Shown: positions 1 through 15,149, counted from the stretch's first letter. The stretch: 64,000 nt of DNA from Eonycteris spelaea (GCA_003508835.1 PUFA01000014.1:3664501-3728500), one strand, 5' to 3'. A program made the numbers and translations. Notes: generated by a model from the letters alone, not told the origin.

Positions 1-104
1 TTTGATCTGTATTGATTTGTATTCTATTTTTAAACATCGGAATTGGCCTATGGCATACAAAATGAAACTCCTTTTGCCAGACCACACTCATCGTACATTA
101 GTAA

Positions 105-780
105 AAAATCAAAAGAACAAGCAAAATTAAGAAGCACATGAAACAGTGCTCAGCATCATTTGTCATTAGTAACACGCACTACAATGGCTAGAATCACAAA
201 GACAGACAATACCACGTGTTCTCTGAGGACGTGGGGAAACTGGACCCCCTCATACATTGCTGGTGGGAATTAAACTGGTGTGGACACTTTGGAGAACAGT
301 TTGTCAGTTTCTTAAAAATGAATCATAAGCTCACCCTAAGACCCGGCAACCCCACTCCTTGAAATCTAGCCAGGAAAAATGAAAAAAAAAAAAAAAACAT
401 ATGTCTACACATATGGTAAATTCATGAACAAAATGTGGTATATCTATGTAATGGAATATTGTTTGGCAATTAAAAACAAAATATTACAACACAATGAACC
501 TCAAAAAATTATGCTAGGTGAAAGAAGCCAGAGCAAACGACTGTATACTGTATGATTCTATTTGTACGGAATTTCCAGGAAAAAAAATTTAAGAAACAGA
601 AAACAGATCAGTGGTTGGCTGGGGCTGGGAGCAAGGACTGCAAACATACTCAAGAGAATTTGGGGGAATTAATGGAAATGGATTGTGATGATTATTGCAC
701 AACTCTAGATTTACTAAAAATCAGTACGTTACTTACAATGGGTGAATTTTACGGTATGTAAATTATACCTCACTAAAAAG
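105..780 (+). mobile_element. L1 3' end fragment
   Basis: The order of motifs matches the 3' part of mammalian L1: the end of ORF2 (CATCATTTGTCATTAGT, then ATACATTGCTGGTGGGAAT), followed by the 3' UTR with AATGTGGTATATCTATGTAA and GTGAAAGAAGCCAGAG, ending in ATTATACCTCACTAAAAAG. It is heavily diverged and 5'-truncated, with no intact ORF2. Confidence 0.88.
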
Positions 781-3129
781 AACTAGCTAACTAGTAAACG
801 GTAATACCTATGTTCAACACCTGCTGACTGCTCTCAACTATGACACTTATTTCAGAGCTAATTCTAATAGCAAATAAGAGATTAAAACATGCCTTATCAA
901 TTGTACTACATGTGCAGGCTATATTTATTCATTCAACCAACAATCACCAAGGACTTACTACAAGTTAGATATTGTGTATCACTATCCTTTGTCTGCTAAC
1001 AGAATATTACTAGTCGATGTAAAAGAAAATCTACCATAACTCTAAATTCCCTTTTTACTGTATCTGTTTTAAATATGATGCAAAGGGAACAAGAAAAAGT
1101 AAGCATTTGGGTTTATTAGAAAAAGAAATAGATGATTACAAAGAATGAGTATTTTAAAACTAAATATAACTGCTAGCAATCAGAATGTTTGATAACATCT
1201 GAATATTTTTCAAAACAGTCATTCATAGTGACTTGTAATAACACTCTTGATTTTCAATCAAAATCTCTCATGCCCTTTGGCTTGTTTTTAATTTTGTTAA
1301 CAAATATTGCCTTATTATATACCATTGTTAAAATTTTAATCTTGTGAACACACACCACTAGCATTTCATCTGCCCTTATTCTTGAAGGGGTGTTTCAACA
1401 CAGCAAACACCTTGGTATATAAGAAGGAACTGGGTATGTTTAACCAGAAGGAAAGTTAGCAGGAAAGGGGAACAGATGACATATGATAAGTAGTAAAGGC
1501 TGTTCAGCCCACATGAGGTGTTCTTTACTTCACTTAAAACACTGAATAAAATTAGCTTAAATCCTTTCCAAGACAAAGTGTTTCAGCACAATCCAGAAGA
1601 CATCCAAATCACAATTCATTTTTCCTGCTTAACCTCCAATTAATTCTATCACTCCCACTCATCCTCTTTGCATATACAGATGTGTACTTATCTTCCCCTC
1701 CTACATGGATAGATAAGAAACAAGTGACAGGAACATGTATTATAATGTTTGTTTGGGAAGTACTTTAATCCAGCAGGGATATATTTCTACAGGTAACTCC
1801 TGTTGCTTTAAAAAGAATTGCTAGTTCATTCACAAATAGTTACAGGCACAACAGGAAGACAAAAGAGATCCATGTCCTAAAAGAGTTTGTACTCTGTCCA
1901 TTAAATACACTCAAAACCCAAGAAGAATATAAGAAGACGACACTTGGTATAATAAGCATTCCTCATCACCATCACCTAGGTAATTAAGATAACGCCAACT
2001 CTGCTCTGCTGTTTCCCTCTAAATAAAATATTGCCAGAGGAGGCTCTGCTATTCGTTTCTATGTCATAAAAAACCCCATTAATGGATTGTTAGAAATTAG
2101 TTCAAGGCTATAATCTCTTGACAATGCTAAAGGAAATTGGATATTGAATACTAAGTGATCAATTAACTTTAACAAAAAAAATATAAAGCACTTTGGATAT
2201 CTGAACAAACAACCCATACCTTACCAAAATGAACAACAAACCATAAAATCATTCTTGGACTTAGAAACATCCCCCAAAAGATTATAACGATGAACCAAAA
2301 ATGAATCTCAATATTTCCTTTTTGTCACACAAACACATACATGAAGAGAAATGCTAACCATTGTGACCTAAATGCTTCCCAAAAGATAAGCAAGGGTCAT
2401 CTTTGACAGCCAATTACAGAATTTACAAATACATCTCTATAATTTAATCATACTTTAAAGAAAGAAAGAAAAAATACAGATGAGAGGAAAGGAGAATGAC
2501 TCCAATAAAGTTTGAAGTGAGAAAAGACAGTGTTAGTAGAATCCCAAATGCCACTATGATTTCACATCAATTTAAATATTAAGCTCCATATTATAAGTTA
2601 ACCCGCCAATGGAAAATGTTATTTTGTTTTTTCCCCCAAAAGCTATTATAAAGTTGCTCTGAGTCATCTGCATTCTCTTTACCAATAACTGTTATCACTA
2701 ACAGCTCATATTTTTTTAAAGTCAGCACAGAATAGAATTTTAAGTACAGTTGTAGAGTAATATTTCCATAAGGAAAATCAAAAGGCCCAAATAGAGGCCA
2801 AATCCATCATCATTACCCTCTCTCTTCCCACGAGCACCACGCTCCAAATAAAGTTACATGACAAGAATATAAAATTACAAACAGAGGCTACCAATTAATA
2901 TTTTGGAAACTCTAATACCTAGACAAATTATCTCTAATAACATTTTTGTACTTCATACTTTCCAATGGAATTCCAAATGGAATAAAATTACCACTGAGAA
3001 TAAAACCATTAAGGTACTAAATTAAATCAAATATATGCTATCATGATTATGGTAATGGAGAACATCTTCAGCATGGCATTCAACCAGAAATCACTCTACA
3101 ATAAGATTCATAATTTTAACATAAAAGTT
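781..3129. other. AT-rich intronic sequence, nothing assigned
   Basis: No exon, RNA gene or confidently recognised repeat was seen. Short reading frames here look random. Confidence 0.6.
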
Positions 3130-3360
3130 TCTATTATTCATTAAACATAAAAAAAATGACGAAGCACATGTACAGTATAATTTTACTTTTTTTTATTTTA
3201 ATTTTTCAAACATATGTTTATACCAAAATGTTAACTTAAATAGTGGCTATCTCTATGTGGGGAGACCATATATTTATATATGTGTAACTTGCATTTCACA
3301 TGTCTTTATTCCCTGAATTTTCTTCAATAAGAACATATTTTTACAATTAACAAAAATGAC
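3130..3360 (+). mobile_element. HAL1/L1-type 3' end fragment
   Basis: A segment with GTGGCTATCTCTATGTGGGGAG followed by a pyrimidine-rich stretch and TTTTCTTCAATAAGAACATATTTTTACAAT resembles the 3' end of HAL1/old L1 elements. It is diverged and AT-rich. Confidence 0.55.
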
Positions 3361-3452
3361 AAATCTTTATTCACTTCAAAAAATAAAATCTATGTTTCCC
3401 TGTCTCATCCACGGTTGCCTGACCATTTACTTCAGGCAAAACTGTAAAACTT

Positions 3453-3483
3453 AAAAAAAAAAAAAAAAAATTTTTTTTTTTTT
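3453..3483. repeat. A18-T13 back-to-back homopolymers
   Basis: Eighteen A followed directly by thirteen T forms a perfect A/T palindrome. It lies just left of the old L1 fragment. Confidence 0.95.
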
Positions 3484-3489
3484 GGAATA

Positions 3490-5035
3490 GAGCATGAGTT
3501 AAACAACAGAACCATGACCAAAAAGTTAAGGTAGCTACTAAGATGGTAAAAATGCAAATAAAAAGTCCACCTAACAGTAAACTGACTTTGGACAAAGGCA
3601 CCAGGGCAATCCAATGAGGAATATATATTTAAAAACTGGCACTGGTGATTAGAGTATACTGTATCATATACTTGAAAGCTGCTAAGAGAATAAATCTTAA
3701 ATATTCTCAGCATAACAACAAAAAATGATTATGTGAGGTGACTACTAACCTTATGGTAAACATTTGGCAATATATTCATGTATCAGTTGTATACCTTAAA
3801 TTATACAAAATTATATGTCAATTATATCTCAATAAAACTAAAAAAAAATGGTGCTGGATAATCTAGATAACAGGATATGGAAAATATGGCGGGGTGCGGG
3901 AATGAACCTTAACCCCTAAGTCACACCACACACTAAAACTGGCTTAACACGTATCCTACACCTTAACTTAAAAGGCATAAGCTTCTAGAAGAAAGCAAAG
4001 AGACTATCTTTGTGTCATGGGGACAGGCAATGGTCTTAGGCAAAAAAGGCAATAATCACAAAAAATTTGATTTTAAAAAATAAACATGCCACCAACTAAG
4101 AGAAAACATTTGTTAAATATATTTGAAAAAAGAACTGGTATCTAGGATATATAAAGAACTTGTATAACTCAATAATAAGAATAAACAACCCAATTTTTTT
4201 AAATGAGCAAAAAATGTGAGATGTTTCACAAAGAAAAAGATACACAAACAGCCAGTAAGTGCACCACGGAAAAGGACATTAGTCATCAGGGAAATACAAA
4301 TTAAAATCACAATGAGATACTGCTGCCTACCCACATAATGGCTAAAATTTGATAGACTGTGTTGAGGAGTAACTGGAACTCTCATACGTTGTTGTAAGAG
4401 TATAAAATGTGACCACTTGGGAAAAGATCCGGTAATTTCTTAAAACTAAACATGCTTCTACCCTATCACTTAGCAATTCCACTAATAGGTATTTACCCAA
4501 GAAAAAGTGAAAACATGTCCCCACAAACTTCATACCAAGCTTCATTAAGAGCCAAAGTATATATAATACATATAAGAACCGAAAACTGAAAACAGCCCAG
4601 GTAGCCATCAAGAGGACACAGCTACCAGCCTGTGGTTTATACATATAACAAAATACTACTGAGCAATAAAAAAGGGAGCAACCCGCTGATACACCAAATG
4701 ACATGGATGAATCTCAAAAACTATGCTGAGCTAAAGAAGCTGGATACAAAACACTACATACTATCTAGGACTCCATTTACATGAAGTTCCACAAATAAAA
4801 GTAATCTTTAATACCTAAAACAACAACAACAACAAACAGAAGAGTGATTGACTCTAAGGGAATGGGGTGTGGAATTAGCTAAAAAGGCATATGAGAGAGA
4901 TTTATGGGTCAGTAATAATGTTTTACATCTTGATAGGATTGGCATTACACAGGTATGTGCATCTGTCAAAACTCATCAACAGTATACTTAAGATTTGTGC
5001 ATTTTGCTGTATCTAATTTTTAAAAAAAACTAAAC
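3490..5035 (+). mobile_element. Old L1 fragment (ORF2 3' end plus 3' UTR), split by a nested L1
   Basis: ORF2-derived sequence is visible as TTTGGACAAAGGCACCAGGG at about 3590, is interrupted, and resumes at 3849 with ATGGTGCTGGATAATCTAG. It continues through AATATATAAAGAACTTGTATAACTCAATAATAA and GGGAAATACAAATTAAAATC into the 3' UTR near 4700-5030. Many stops and indels break ORF2. The region 3640-3845 is a separate insertion. Confidence 0.85.
3646..3843 (+). mobile_element. L1 3' UTR inserted inside an older L1
   Basis: About 200 bp of L1 3' UTR ends in ATATGTCAATTATATCTCAATAAAACTAAAAAAAA, the typical terminus with its A-tail. On either side are similar short blocks, AAAAACTGGCACTGG (3631-3645) and AAAAATGGTGCTGG (3844-3856), interpretable as a diverged target-site duplication in the host L1 ORF2. 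Confidence 0.75.
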
Positions 5036-5149
5036 AAATATTGAACCCTACGTAGTTTGAATTTACATAGTTTGATATTTTCCATAAAAGATTGGGGAAA
5101 ATTTAAACTCTATCCATTACCTTGTTAGGTTGAAAACAGCGTATCGTAA

Positions 5150-5640
5150 AACCTAACAATTTCACCCTACATGTATACCGTAGCCTATAAAAACTTCATA
5201 TGGGCTCCAGGAATGTTCAAAGCAACACTTCCCATAATGGCAAAAAGAAACAACAACAACAACAACAATCTAACTATCCATTAAGTAGATCGAAGCAATA
5301 TATTCTCATTAATGGTTGCAGTGAAAATGGATAACCACAATGAGGATGACTCTTAGAAAAGTTTTGAGTGGAAAAAGCAAGACACGAAAAAATACATACA
5401 AATGTTAACTTTGTACAAAGTTTAAAAACAAGTAAAATTAAACAATACTGTTTAGGGATACAAATGTGGTAATCTCTGAAGTAAAGCAAGAGAATAATAA
5501 AATTTTCAGGATAATAAATGGGAAGATGCAGGAAGCCTGAATCAAGCAGCAAGAGCCCACAGGTAACTTCAACAGGCTGGTGTTCTATCCACTAACTTGA
5601 GCAGTGATTTCATGAACATTTGTTTTTATGCTGCATTATT
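5150..5640 (+). mobile_element. HAL1/L1-type 3' fragment
   Basis: The sequence runs from GTTCAAAGCAACACTTCCCATAATGGCAAA through an (AAC)n stretch to AAGTTTTGAGTGGAAAAAGCAAG and the TTTATGCTGCATTATTTGTATT end. This matches the 3' organisation of old L1/HAL1 copies. It is highly diverged. Confidence 0.6.
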
Positions 5641-7129
5641 TGTATTTGCATGCTTTGGTCTCTTAATGTTTAAAATATTTCAGAATTCAAAATGGGAAAA
5701 GAGGACATTCTGATCAGGACTCAACCAAAACAATAACTTGGGCTTCAAGATATTACCCATTTCTTTACAACTATGTAAGGTGTATGTAAGTCTTCATTTT
5801 CTTACATAGTCTATATTGGCCTTACCTTGAGGCAAGATGTTTCTGAATTCAGAATTTTTTGGATTATAGAATGGTAATAAAGTACATATACCATATGCAG
5901 CATGTTCTCAAAAACCATCTTAGGAGTCTGGGGTAACACCTTGAAATTAAACACATTAATTTTTGTCCAAAGAAAGCTATAACGAAGACGAACTGCCTAT
6001 AAATATTCTAACATCCGATAAAGTGAGACGTTACAATCAAATACATTGTACCAAAAACTTTGTTTTCAGAGCTCTTTATATATCAGAATTGTGGGTGAGG
6101 GACAGTGGACTTGTACTTTCAAAGAGGTTCAACTTCGCTTAAATAGTTGATGTAACTTCCATACATCACTTTTTTAAACCTTTGTAGCTAAGTTACTTTC
6201 TTTAAAGATTTCCTGACCATCAAAATGCAATTTTCAAATAATCTCAATTATGCTATAAATGCCTAGCTTTTATTTCACAAAATATAAACATATAAAATAA
6301 TTTTTCAATTTTTATTCTTTCATTTTTGTATCTTTATATTTACACTTATTACATAGTTGGGAACAAAAACACATACAATTTTATTTTAATTAGGCAAATA
6401 ACCAGCACCAAGCTGAAAGTCTAAGCACTGTGATAAGAAATACTTTCATATAGTTATAGGTATAATGAAATCAATCAAATAAAGCATTTCTTATTCTAAG
6501 TTACTGAAAATTGTCAAAAAATTTTTAATCACCTTTCCCCAACAACACCAGCCTTAAGTAATAGTTTACCCAAGCCTGAATCTCACAAATTATTATAAAA
6601 AAATAAAATAAATCAAAACCCAAAGTACAAACCTTTAAAAAGACATCTCTCTGGCATAACACTAAAACACAATTCTTTTTACCATAATATTTGGGCAAGC
6701 ACTATGAGAAGCCCAGTCTTGACAATAAACATAGGTATGTGTCTCAAAGTTTCGAACACTGCAAAAGCATACCTTTGAAGACCCTCTCCTCCAATATGAG
6801 TCTTACAAAAATAAACCGCTCTCAAAACTCTATTTTTAAATGATACCAAGCAACTCACAATCTGAAACTACAAGAGAGATATCCTCTTCCATCTAAGGAC
6901 CCACATAAAGGGCCTCTGCAAGGAAAAAGACAATTTAGTCTCCATACCAACATAGTCTGGGAATCCAGCTCTGTCTATGCTTAACGATTACAAACACCTT
7001 TTATCAAATGATAATGCTACTCATTCAAAATTATATAGTAAGAAATAGTTGCCAATAAAATCATCTTCCTTTTCAAAGGAAAAGGAAAATTAGCTAAAAA
7101 TATGCAAAATGCCCATGGAAGTGGAGAGC
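5641..7129. other. AT-rich intronic sequence, nothing assigned
   Basis: Low-GC ROCK2 intron sequence with no recognisable coding or repeat signature. Confidence 0.6.
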
Positions 7130-7330
7130 TGAATCTAATGAGCACTACTATGTACCAAGCACTGGGCTAAGCACTTAAAATGTTATCTCATAACACCTTT
7201 TCCTACAAATAGAGTTTTACTTTCTATGCCTAGCCTAATGAAGAATAATTATACAGTAAGTTCTGGTATAATTCATCTCCTCACTTTTGTCATCTTAGGC
7301 AGCATAAAATTTTAAATGGTACTTTCTGAG
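7130..7330 (-). repeat. MIR-class SINE fragment
   Basis: GAGCACTACTATGTACCAAGCACTGGGCTAAGCACTT is the conserved MIR core/tail in antisense orientation. The rest is too diverged to delimit well. Confidence 0.55.
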
Positions 7331-7370
7331 CTCTTGAATCAAGTAACTAAGATTCAGGCTGTGGGTTTGG

Positions 7371-7399
7371 GTTTGTTTTTGTTTTGTTTTGTTTTGTTT
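7371..7399. repeat. (GTTTT)n simple repeat
   Basis: Five or so consecutive GTTTT units in ROCK2 intron 1. Confidence 0.9.
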
Positions 7400-7589
7400 A
7401 CTATATTAAGTTTTCTTTATAGTAAAACCAAAAAAATGCCATATGCAGTAAAACGATGATCAATTGTGATGTGCATATTAAGTAGTATGGCTTCAAATTT
7501 TTAAAGTGATCCATCCAATATTTCATCAGTATTTTAGGAAATATGTTTTTGTAAGACTCTTTTAAAGACTAATTCATGGAGTTTATGCT

Positions 7590-7735
7590 TGAAATGATGA
7601 AAAAGTTCAAATGATGGATAATGGTGATATGTTGGCTGTACAACAATGTGAATATAATTAATATCACTGAACTATTCACTTAAAATGGTTAAAACTGTAA
7701 ATTCTGTTGTTACAGTAAAAAATTAATTCATTCTA
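7590..7735 (+). mobile_element. L1 3' UTR fragment
   Basis: GATGGATAATGGTGATATGTTGGCTGTACAACAATGTGAATATA followed by CACTGAACTATTCACTTAAAATGG is the characteristic L1 3' UTR block (known form: a hexanucleotide-rich CACTGAATTGTACACTTAAA). It is short and diverged. Confidence 0.7.
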
Positions 7736-10430
<2,695 letters not shown>

Positions 10431-10743
10431 GCCTCCGCCGCCCCTCGCCGCTTGTCCTCGGGTGTTTCCTCTCCCCCGGTCTTCCCGCCGCGCACCGCTT
10501 TTTAAAGTCTCCCTCCTTCCCCGCTTCCCCTCTCCCTTTTTGAGTTCTCTGAGGGCAAATGGCAGGGCGCGCAGTCACCGCCGCCTCGACCCGCCAGGCT
10601 GCGCCGGGGGAGGGGAAAGCGCGCCCGGGGCTCCGGCCGGCCCGCGGCTCCGCTCCCGCCAGACCCGGCCGGGGCCGCGGACCCGGGGGCCGGGCCGCCC
10701 GCCACCCCTGCCCCGCCCCGTGGCCCCGCTGCCGCCCGGCCGG

Positions 10744-10754
10744 GCTGACTCAGC
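10744..10754. promoter_or_regulatory. Palindromic AP-1/MAF-type site upstream of ROCK2
   Basis: The 11-mer GCTGACTCAGC is a perfect palindrome holding TGACTCA, the AP-1 core, with the GC flanks that also suit small-MAF/NRF2 dimers. It lies inside the CpG island about 890 bp upstream of the ROCK2 ATG. Binding is inferred from the motif only. Confidence 0.5.
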
Positions 10755-10771
10755 GCGCAGCCACGCGGGCC

Positions 10772-10779
10772 TTGGCGCC
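10772..10779. promoter_or_regulatory. E2F-like TTGGCGCC motif
   Basis: TTGGCGCC in the CpG island, 18 bases to the right of the AP-1-like palindrome, resembles E2F half-sites. Such motifs occur often by chance in GC-rich promoters, so this is only a candidate. Confidence 0.3.
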
Positions 10780-10870
10780 GCCCGCGCCTGAATGACTGCG
10801 GCCGCCGGGCGCTGCTCTCGCCCGCGGAGCGCTGCGCTCGCAGGGGCCCTGCGCGGGCCACGGGGGGTTT

Positions 10871-11220
10871 GGTGGGAAAGCCGGGAAGGTGCGCAGGAGA
10901 AATCGGAAACTGGAAGAGGACCGGCGGCTGGAATCCTAGTCCTGGAGCTACAGGGCGGGGCAGAGCGGCTTCCCCCAGGGCAGAAGTCCTGGGATCCCCA
11001 AAAACTTGCTGCGCGTGCCTAGCCACCGTCCCCCAGCCTGAACCGAAACTGTAATCATGACGAGAACAAGAGGCGGATGGAAAAATGCTTTCCGTCTGCT
11101 GACCTTCGCGAGGTCCTTGTCTTTTGGGGGCAGTTATAGGGGCCACTCCACATTCCTGCCCTCTCCCAGCCCGTGCCCTTGGCCCGATCCACCCTGGGCG
11201 CAATCTGAAAAATAAGTGCC
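10871..11220. other. Promoter-distal shoulder of the CpG island
   Basis: GC content falls from the island into average sequence. No exon or repeat was recognised. Confidence 0.5.
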
Positions 11221-11224
11221 AAGG

Positions 11225-11690
11225 GCTATAAAATTGTTCATTGAACTCCTTTGACCCAGTAAACCCATTTAAGGAAATAAATTTCTAAGGAAATGATCCA
11301 AAGGGGGAGAGGAGGGGGAGAACTTGCATTAAGATGTTTATAGCAAGGCTATTCAGAATGTTCGTAATGACCAAAATCTGGGAATGGACCCAATTGTCCA
11401 GCAACGGGACAATCTAAACAAGCTCTGTCACATTAACAGAATCCTGGCAGGTATGCAGGATTCATGTCAAGCATATGAAATTTTGGCAAGTACATGGAAA
11501 GATGTATCGGAAATAAAGTGAAACAAATAGGAAATAGTTTGTAAGCACTTTTTGAATAGTGAGCAGCTGTAAGAACTGAAAGAATACAGTTGTTTTTAAG
11601 TGGGGTTATTTTTTTCTGTAAAGATGCTAAGGAGAACATTAAAATTTCAATAATTGAAAAACTGCTGAGAAAAATGGGCCGCTCCAAAAA
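11225..11690 (+). mobile_element. HAL1/L1-type LINE fragment
   Basis: GTTCATTGAACTCCTTTGACCCAG, TTTATAGCAAGGCTATTCAGAATG and GGAATGGACCCAATTGTCCAGCAACGGGACAATC follow the order of the 3' region of old LINE-1/HAL1 elements. It is diverged and not coding. Confidence 0.65.
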
Positions 11691-12389
11691 CAGCTACAAT
11701 TTGATACCCATTAAGTAGTAATTCTAAGAACCAATCTCGCTGGCATGTCAGAGGTAAGCTCACAGATAGACAAATCTGTTCTGAAGCCCTAACCATGTAA
11801 AAGTAGGATCTTAATCAGTGAGTGTACCAGGAGCCTCATCTTTGCTTTTGTGTTAAAGCCAGCCTCGCTTGGACTTAGGCAGGAGGACCTGCAGGATCCA
11901 ATACAGCTTTTTCCTCTTAGATAATAACACTGACTTGTGGTCAAAGGGTAAGTCCTTTAGGTCTACATGTCCAGTGACTCATTCATACCTCAACAGACCA
12001 CATCAAGAGGACAGAGTGAGCCTACACTCCTGCTTAAGCACTGGAACAAAATAATGAGATAATTCATGATTACAGATCCTTTTTCCTAATGACTATATAA
12101 AACGCAAAGCAAAAGGAACACAATGTGGTCCTCAGGTTCCAAATTGATTTCTCGGTGACTGGCTGTCTGTGGAACTTGGTGGCCCAACAGGAAGCCGTAG
12201 TCCCAAATACTGGACATGAAAATTTTATTTAAAGTAGAAAAAGTAGTGATCAGCAAGGCACAGATAATGGGCACCCTCTCCTAGGGCCATTTACATAAGC
12301 GAGAAAAAGCTATAGTGTAGAAAAGTTTTATCCAAGAACTACATTATCTGTATGGAAGACAAGACATCTCTTGATCTGAATTAAACCTT
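11691..12389. other. Unassigned upstream sequence
   Basis: No gene or repeat could be supported. Confidence 0.5.
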
Positions 12390-12756
12390 TTTAAATTTCA
12401 TTTTTGATCAGTAAAACTATTATTATTTTATTAAACGCACAAATGCAAAGAGACTGGAAATATATAGAACATACCTTGAAAAATTACTCTCCCATATCTC
12501 CCCTGACATACATTGTCCGATCATTTAAAACCTTTATCCATTCTCATGCATATGTATCTGTATATACCCTAATGTATCTTCTCCCCACACATGTGGCATT
12601 ATACCGTGTTGTGTTTTACAACTTGATTTTTTTCCCTTGATTAATATTATGTCTTAGAGACGTCTCCATGTCTGTACATGTAAATCTACCTCATTCTTTT
12701 TAACTGCTTCATGATATGCCATAGTACAAATGTACCACACTTTGATTTACTCTTGA
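12390..12756 (-). mobile_element. HAL1/L1-type LINE, first part
   Basis: Antisense LINE 3' sequence is recognisable in GACGTCTCCATGTCTGTACATG, TTTTTAACTGCTTCATGATATGCCATAGTAC and the adjoining block. The element resumes at about 12900 after a MIR-like segment. Confidence 0.65.
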
Positions 12757-12900
12757 TTAGAGAGCAGAGTAGTTAAGAACAGACTCTGGAGACAAATTGG
12801 CTGGGCCACCACCGAACACTCGCTGTGTGTGTCCCTGTTTCCTCAATGTGTTCGTTATAAAGAACTTAGAAAAGTTGGCCTTCAAAAAATATTAGTTATT
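12757..12900 (+). repeat. MIR-class SINE lying inside a LINE
   Basis: AGAGAGCAGAGTAGTTAAGAACAGACTCTGGAG is a clear MIR start, followed by the cysteine-codon-like GTTTCCTCA block and a (TTA)-type end. LINE sequence of the same orientation flanks both sides. Confidence 0.75.
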
Positions 12901-13560
12901 GTTAGTATTTTCTCACTGTCACAAACATTGTTGCAGTTGACATTCTTGCATTTTTGCCTTTGTGTGGACATACTTAAATAGTATAAATTCCTAAAATTGA
13001 AATTATTATACCAAAGGGGAGATATACTTTAAATAGTTAATAGTTACAGATACAGCCAAACTGTCCTAAAAAGACTAGAGCAGTTTATAGTTCCACCCTC
13101 AATAGAAGAAACTGCCAATTTCCTTTTATATTTGCCAACATTAAATGTTATGTCTTTTAAATTTTTGACGATTGATGGGCAAACAGAAGAGCACCTTGTT
13201 TTAATGTGTATTCCTTTAATTACTACTGGTGATGAGCATTTCATGGTTCTATTTCTTCTGAAATTACCTGCGCATATCTTTTGTCCATTGGATGACCCTT
13301 TTTCTTACTGTTCATAGGAGTTCTTTATGTACTACGGATAGTACCTTGTTGTAATATCATGTTAAACTATGTCTTATAACTTGCAAGTATTTTCTTTCAG
13401 TCTGTGTTTGTCATTTAGTTTCTTTTTTGATATCTTTCGTCACACAAAAGTTTTTACCTTTTATGAAGTGAATATACTGATATTTTCCTTTACAGCCTCT
13501 GGATTTCGTGTCTGGATCCAGACAAATCAAACCCAGTTTTTAGGGTACACAGAGGAGTGA
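12901..13560 (-). mobile_element. HAL1/L1-type LINE, second part
   Basis: The antisense LINE continues: TTGTTGCAGTTGACATTCTTGCA, AGTTCCACCCTC, TATTTGCCAACATTAAATG, ATTTCATGGTTCTATTTCTTCTG, CATAGGAGTTCTTTATGTACT. This is the standard reversed order of old LINE-1 ORF2/3' sequence. It is not coding. Confidence 0.75.
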
Positions 13561-14234
13561 AATCGCAGGGGCTATAAGGAAATAGCATTTCCCTAAGAGC
13601 ATCAAACTCATCACCCCACATGAGCCACAGAAAGAAGACCTCTCAATGCTAGCTCTTCTGGGGGTACCCCTGCTGCAGCTCCGTAACTCTGTCCCAGGTT
13701 GGTGGCTTCCTTCTTAACACTGTCCCCGATGTGTCCTGAACAGAAGTGGAACAAGCGGGAATCAGACAAAACCTTTTTTCAGTACTAAGGAAGAGAATGG
13801 GGAGGTAAACATAGAGAATAAATACAGGGCATTTAAACAGGCTGGCTTGTCAGTGTATAAGGCTTGGGTTGTACCATAAATAGCTAGATCTGCCAGCCTT
13901 AGAAATGCCACCCCATTTCATATGATCATTGTCTGTGTTCCTATTCTCTGTCTCTTCCTCCCCAGACCATTTCTAGGTGATTGGTGTCAGTTTAACATCC
14001 ACTACCCAGCAATGCCTTCCAAGCTCTCCGGATACTCCATAGTACGAGCTGGAAAGATAGGGCTCCCTCCCTGGTCTACCTGAGACCCATCTGCTCTCTT
14101 TCAGTTTTTAATTTGGGGCATCTACCTCTTCCCCAGGAATTAATCCACCCTTCAGATGCACCCTTACTCTCTCCACCCATAATTAAGGCTATAAAAGGAT
14201 CATTTTTGTCTTTCCATGTGGCACTTGCAATTAC
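13561..14234. other. Unassigned upstream sequence
   Basis: No gene or recognisable repeat. Confidence 0.5.
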
Positions 14235-14385
14235 TTGTTAATGATAATAATAAGGGCGTACTATGTGCTAGGCAATGTGCTTTATAGAAATTATCTTACT
14301 TCTCAAAACAGCTTTTGCTAATGGTAATATTACTATGCCCATTTTCAGGTGAGGTAATGGGGACTCAGATATGTGATAATGGAAT
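14235..14385 (-). repeat. MIR-class SINE
   Basis: GCGTACTATGTGCTAGGCAATGTGCTTTATA and TACTATGCCCATTTTCAGGTGAGG are the reversed MIR tail and core. Confidence 0.75.
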
Positions 14386-15149
14386 GAATAAATGAATTAA
14401 TGAATGAAAGCAATGAACTCTAATCGTCTGGGTTTAACCAAAATATGTAACAACTTTATCCATTTTGCTTCACAATGCGAAACAACCCAGGCTTCCCCAC
14501 TGAAGAAGAGAACACTTGTTAAGCCAAGATTTAATAACAAAATAAATGAATGAACTCTCACTACAAGATGTCATTATTTTTGTAAACTCCATCTATAAAG
14601 GATACAGGGTTTGATGCCTTATGAAGTAGAGTTTTATCCTAAGTTTCATTCATGGTTCTGGCAATAAATCCAGTGTGAATGAGAAAATTGCTGTATCCCT
14701 CTGTGAGTCAGTTTCCTCATACGCAAAACAGAAATATGAAGCTTGGTTGTCATTAAGCCTCCTTAAGATCTCCAGATGAAAGATACTGGATGCGTCCAAG
14801 ACAGATTATTCATCAGTATATTATGAGAGATTCTCAGAGGAGAAAGAGCCAGTCACAGTTCAGAAGTATATTTGGAAGTAAATGGTAAGTCATTCCAAAA
14901 TATAACATATCTATGTTGAGAAGAGTGGTCCCAAGAAATGTGGGGGATCCTGGAAAGCTCAGCCTCGATTCTGGTCCTACCAGTTTGGCAGGAGACCTTG
15001 CTGTCATATCTGGCAATCTCATTGTCCCATCAATGAGGTAGAAATGGTGCCAGGATGCTTTAAGTAAATTCCTTGCTTAAAAACTTTCATTATCATCTGA
15101 TTATGCATAATTCCTCAGCCTAGAATCCATGGATTTGCTCTTCTTTACT

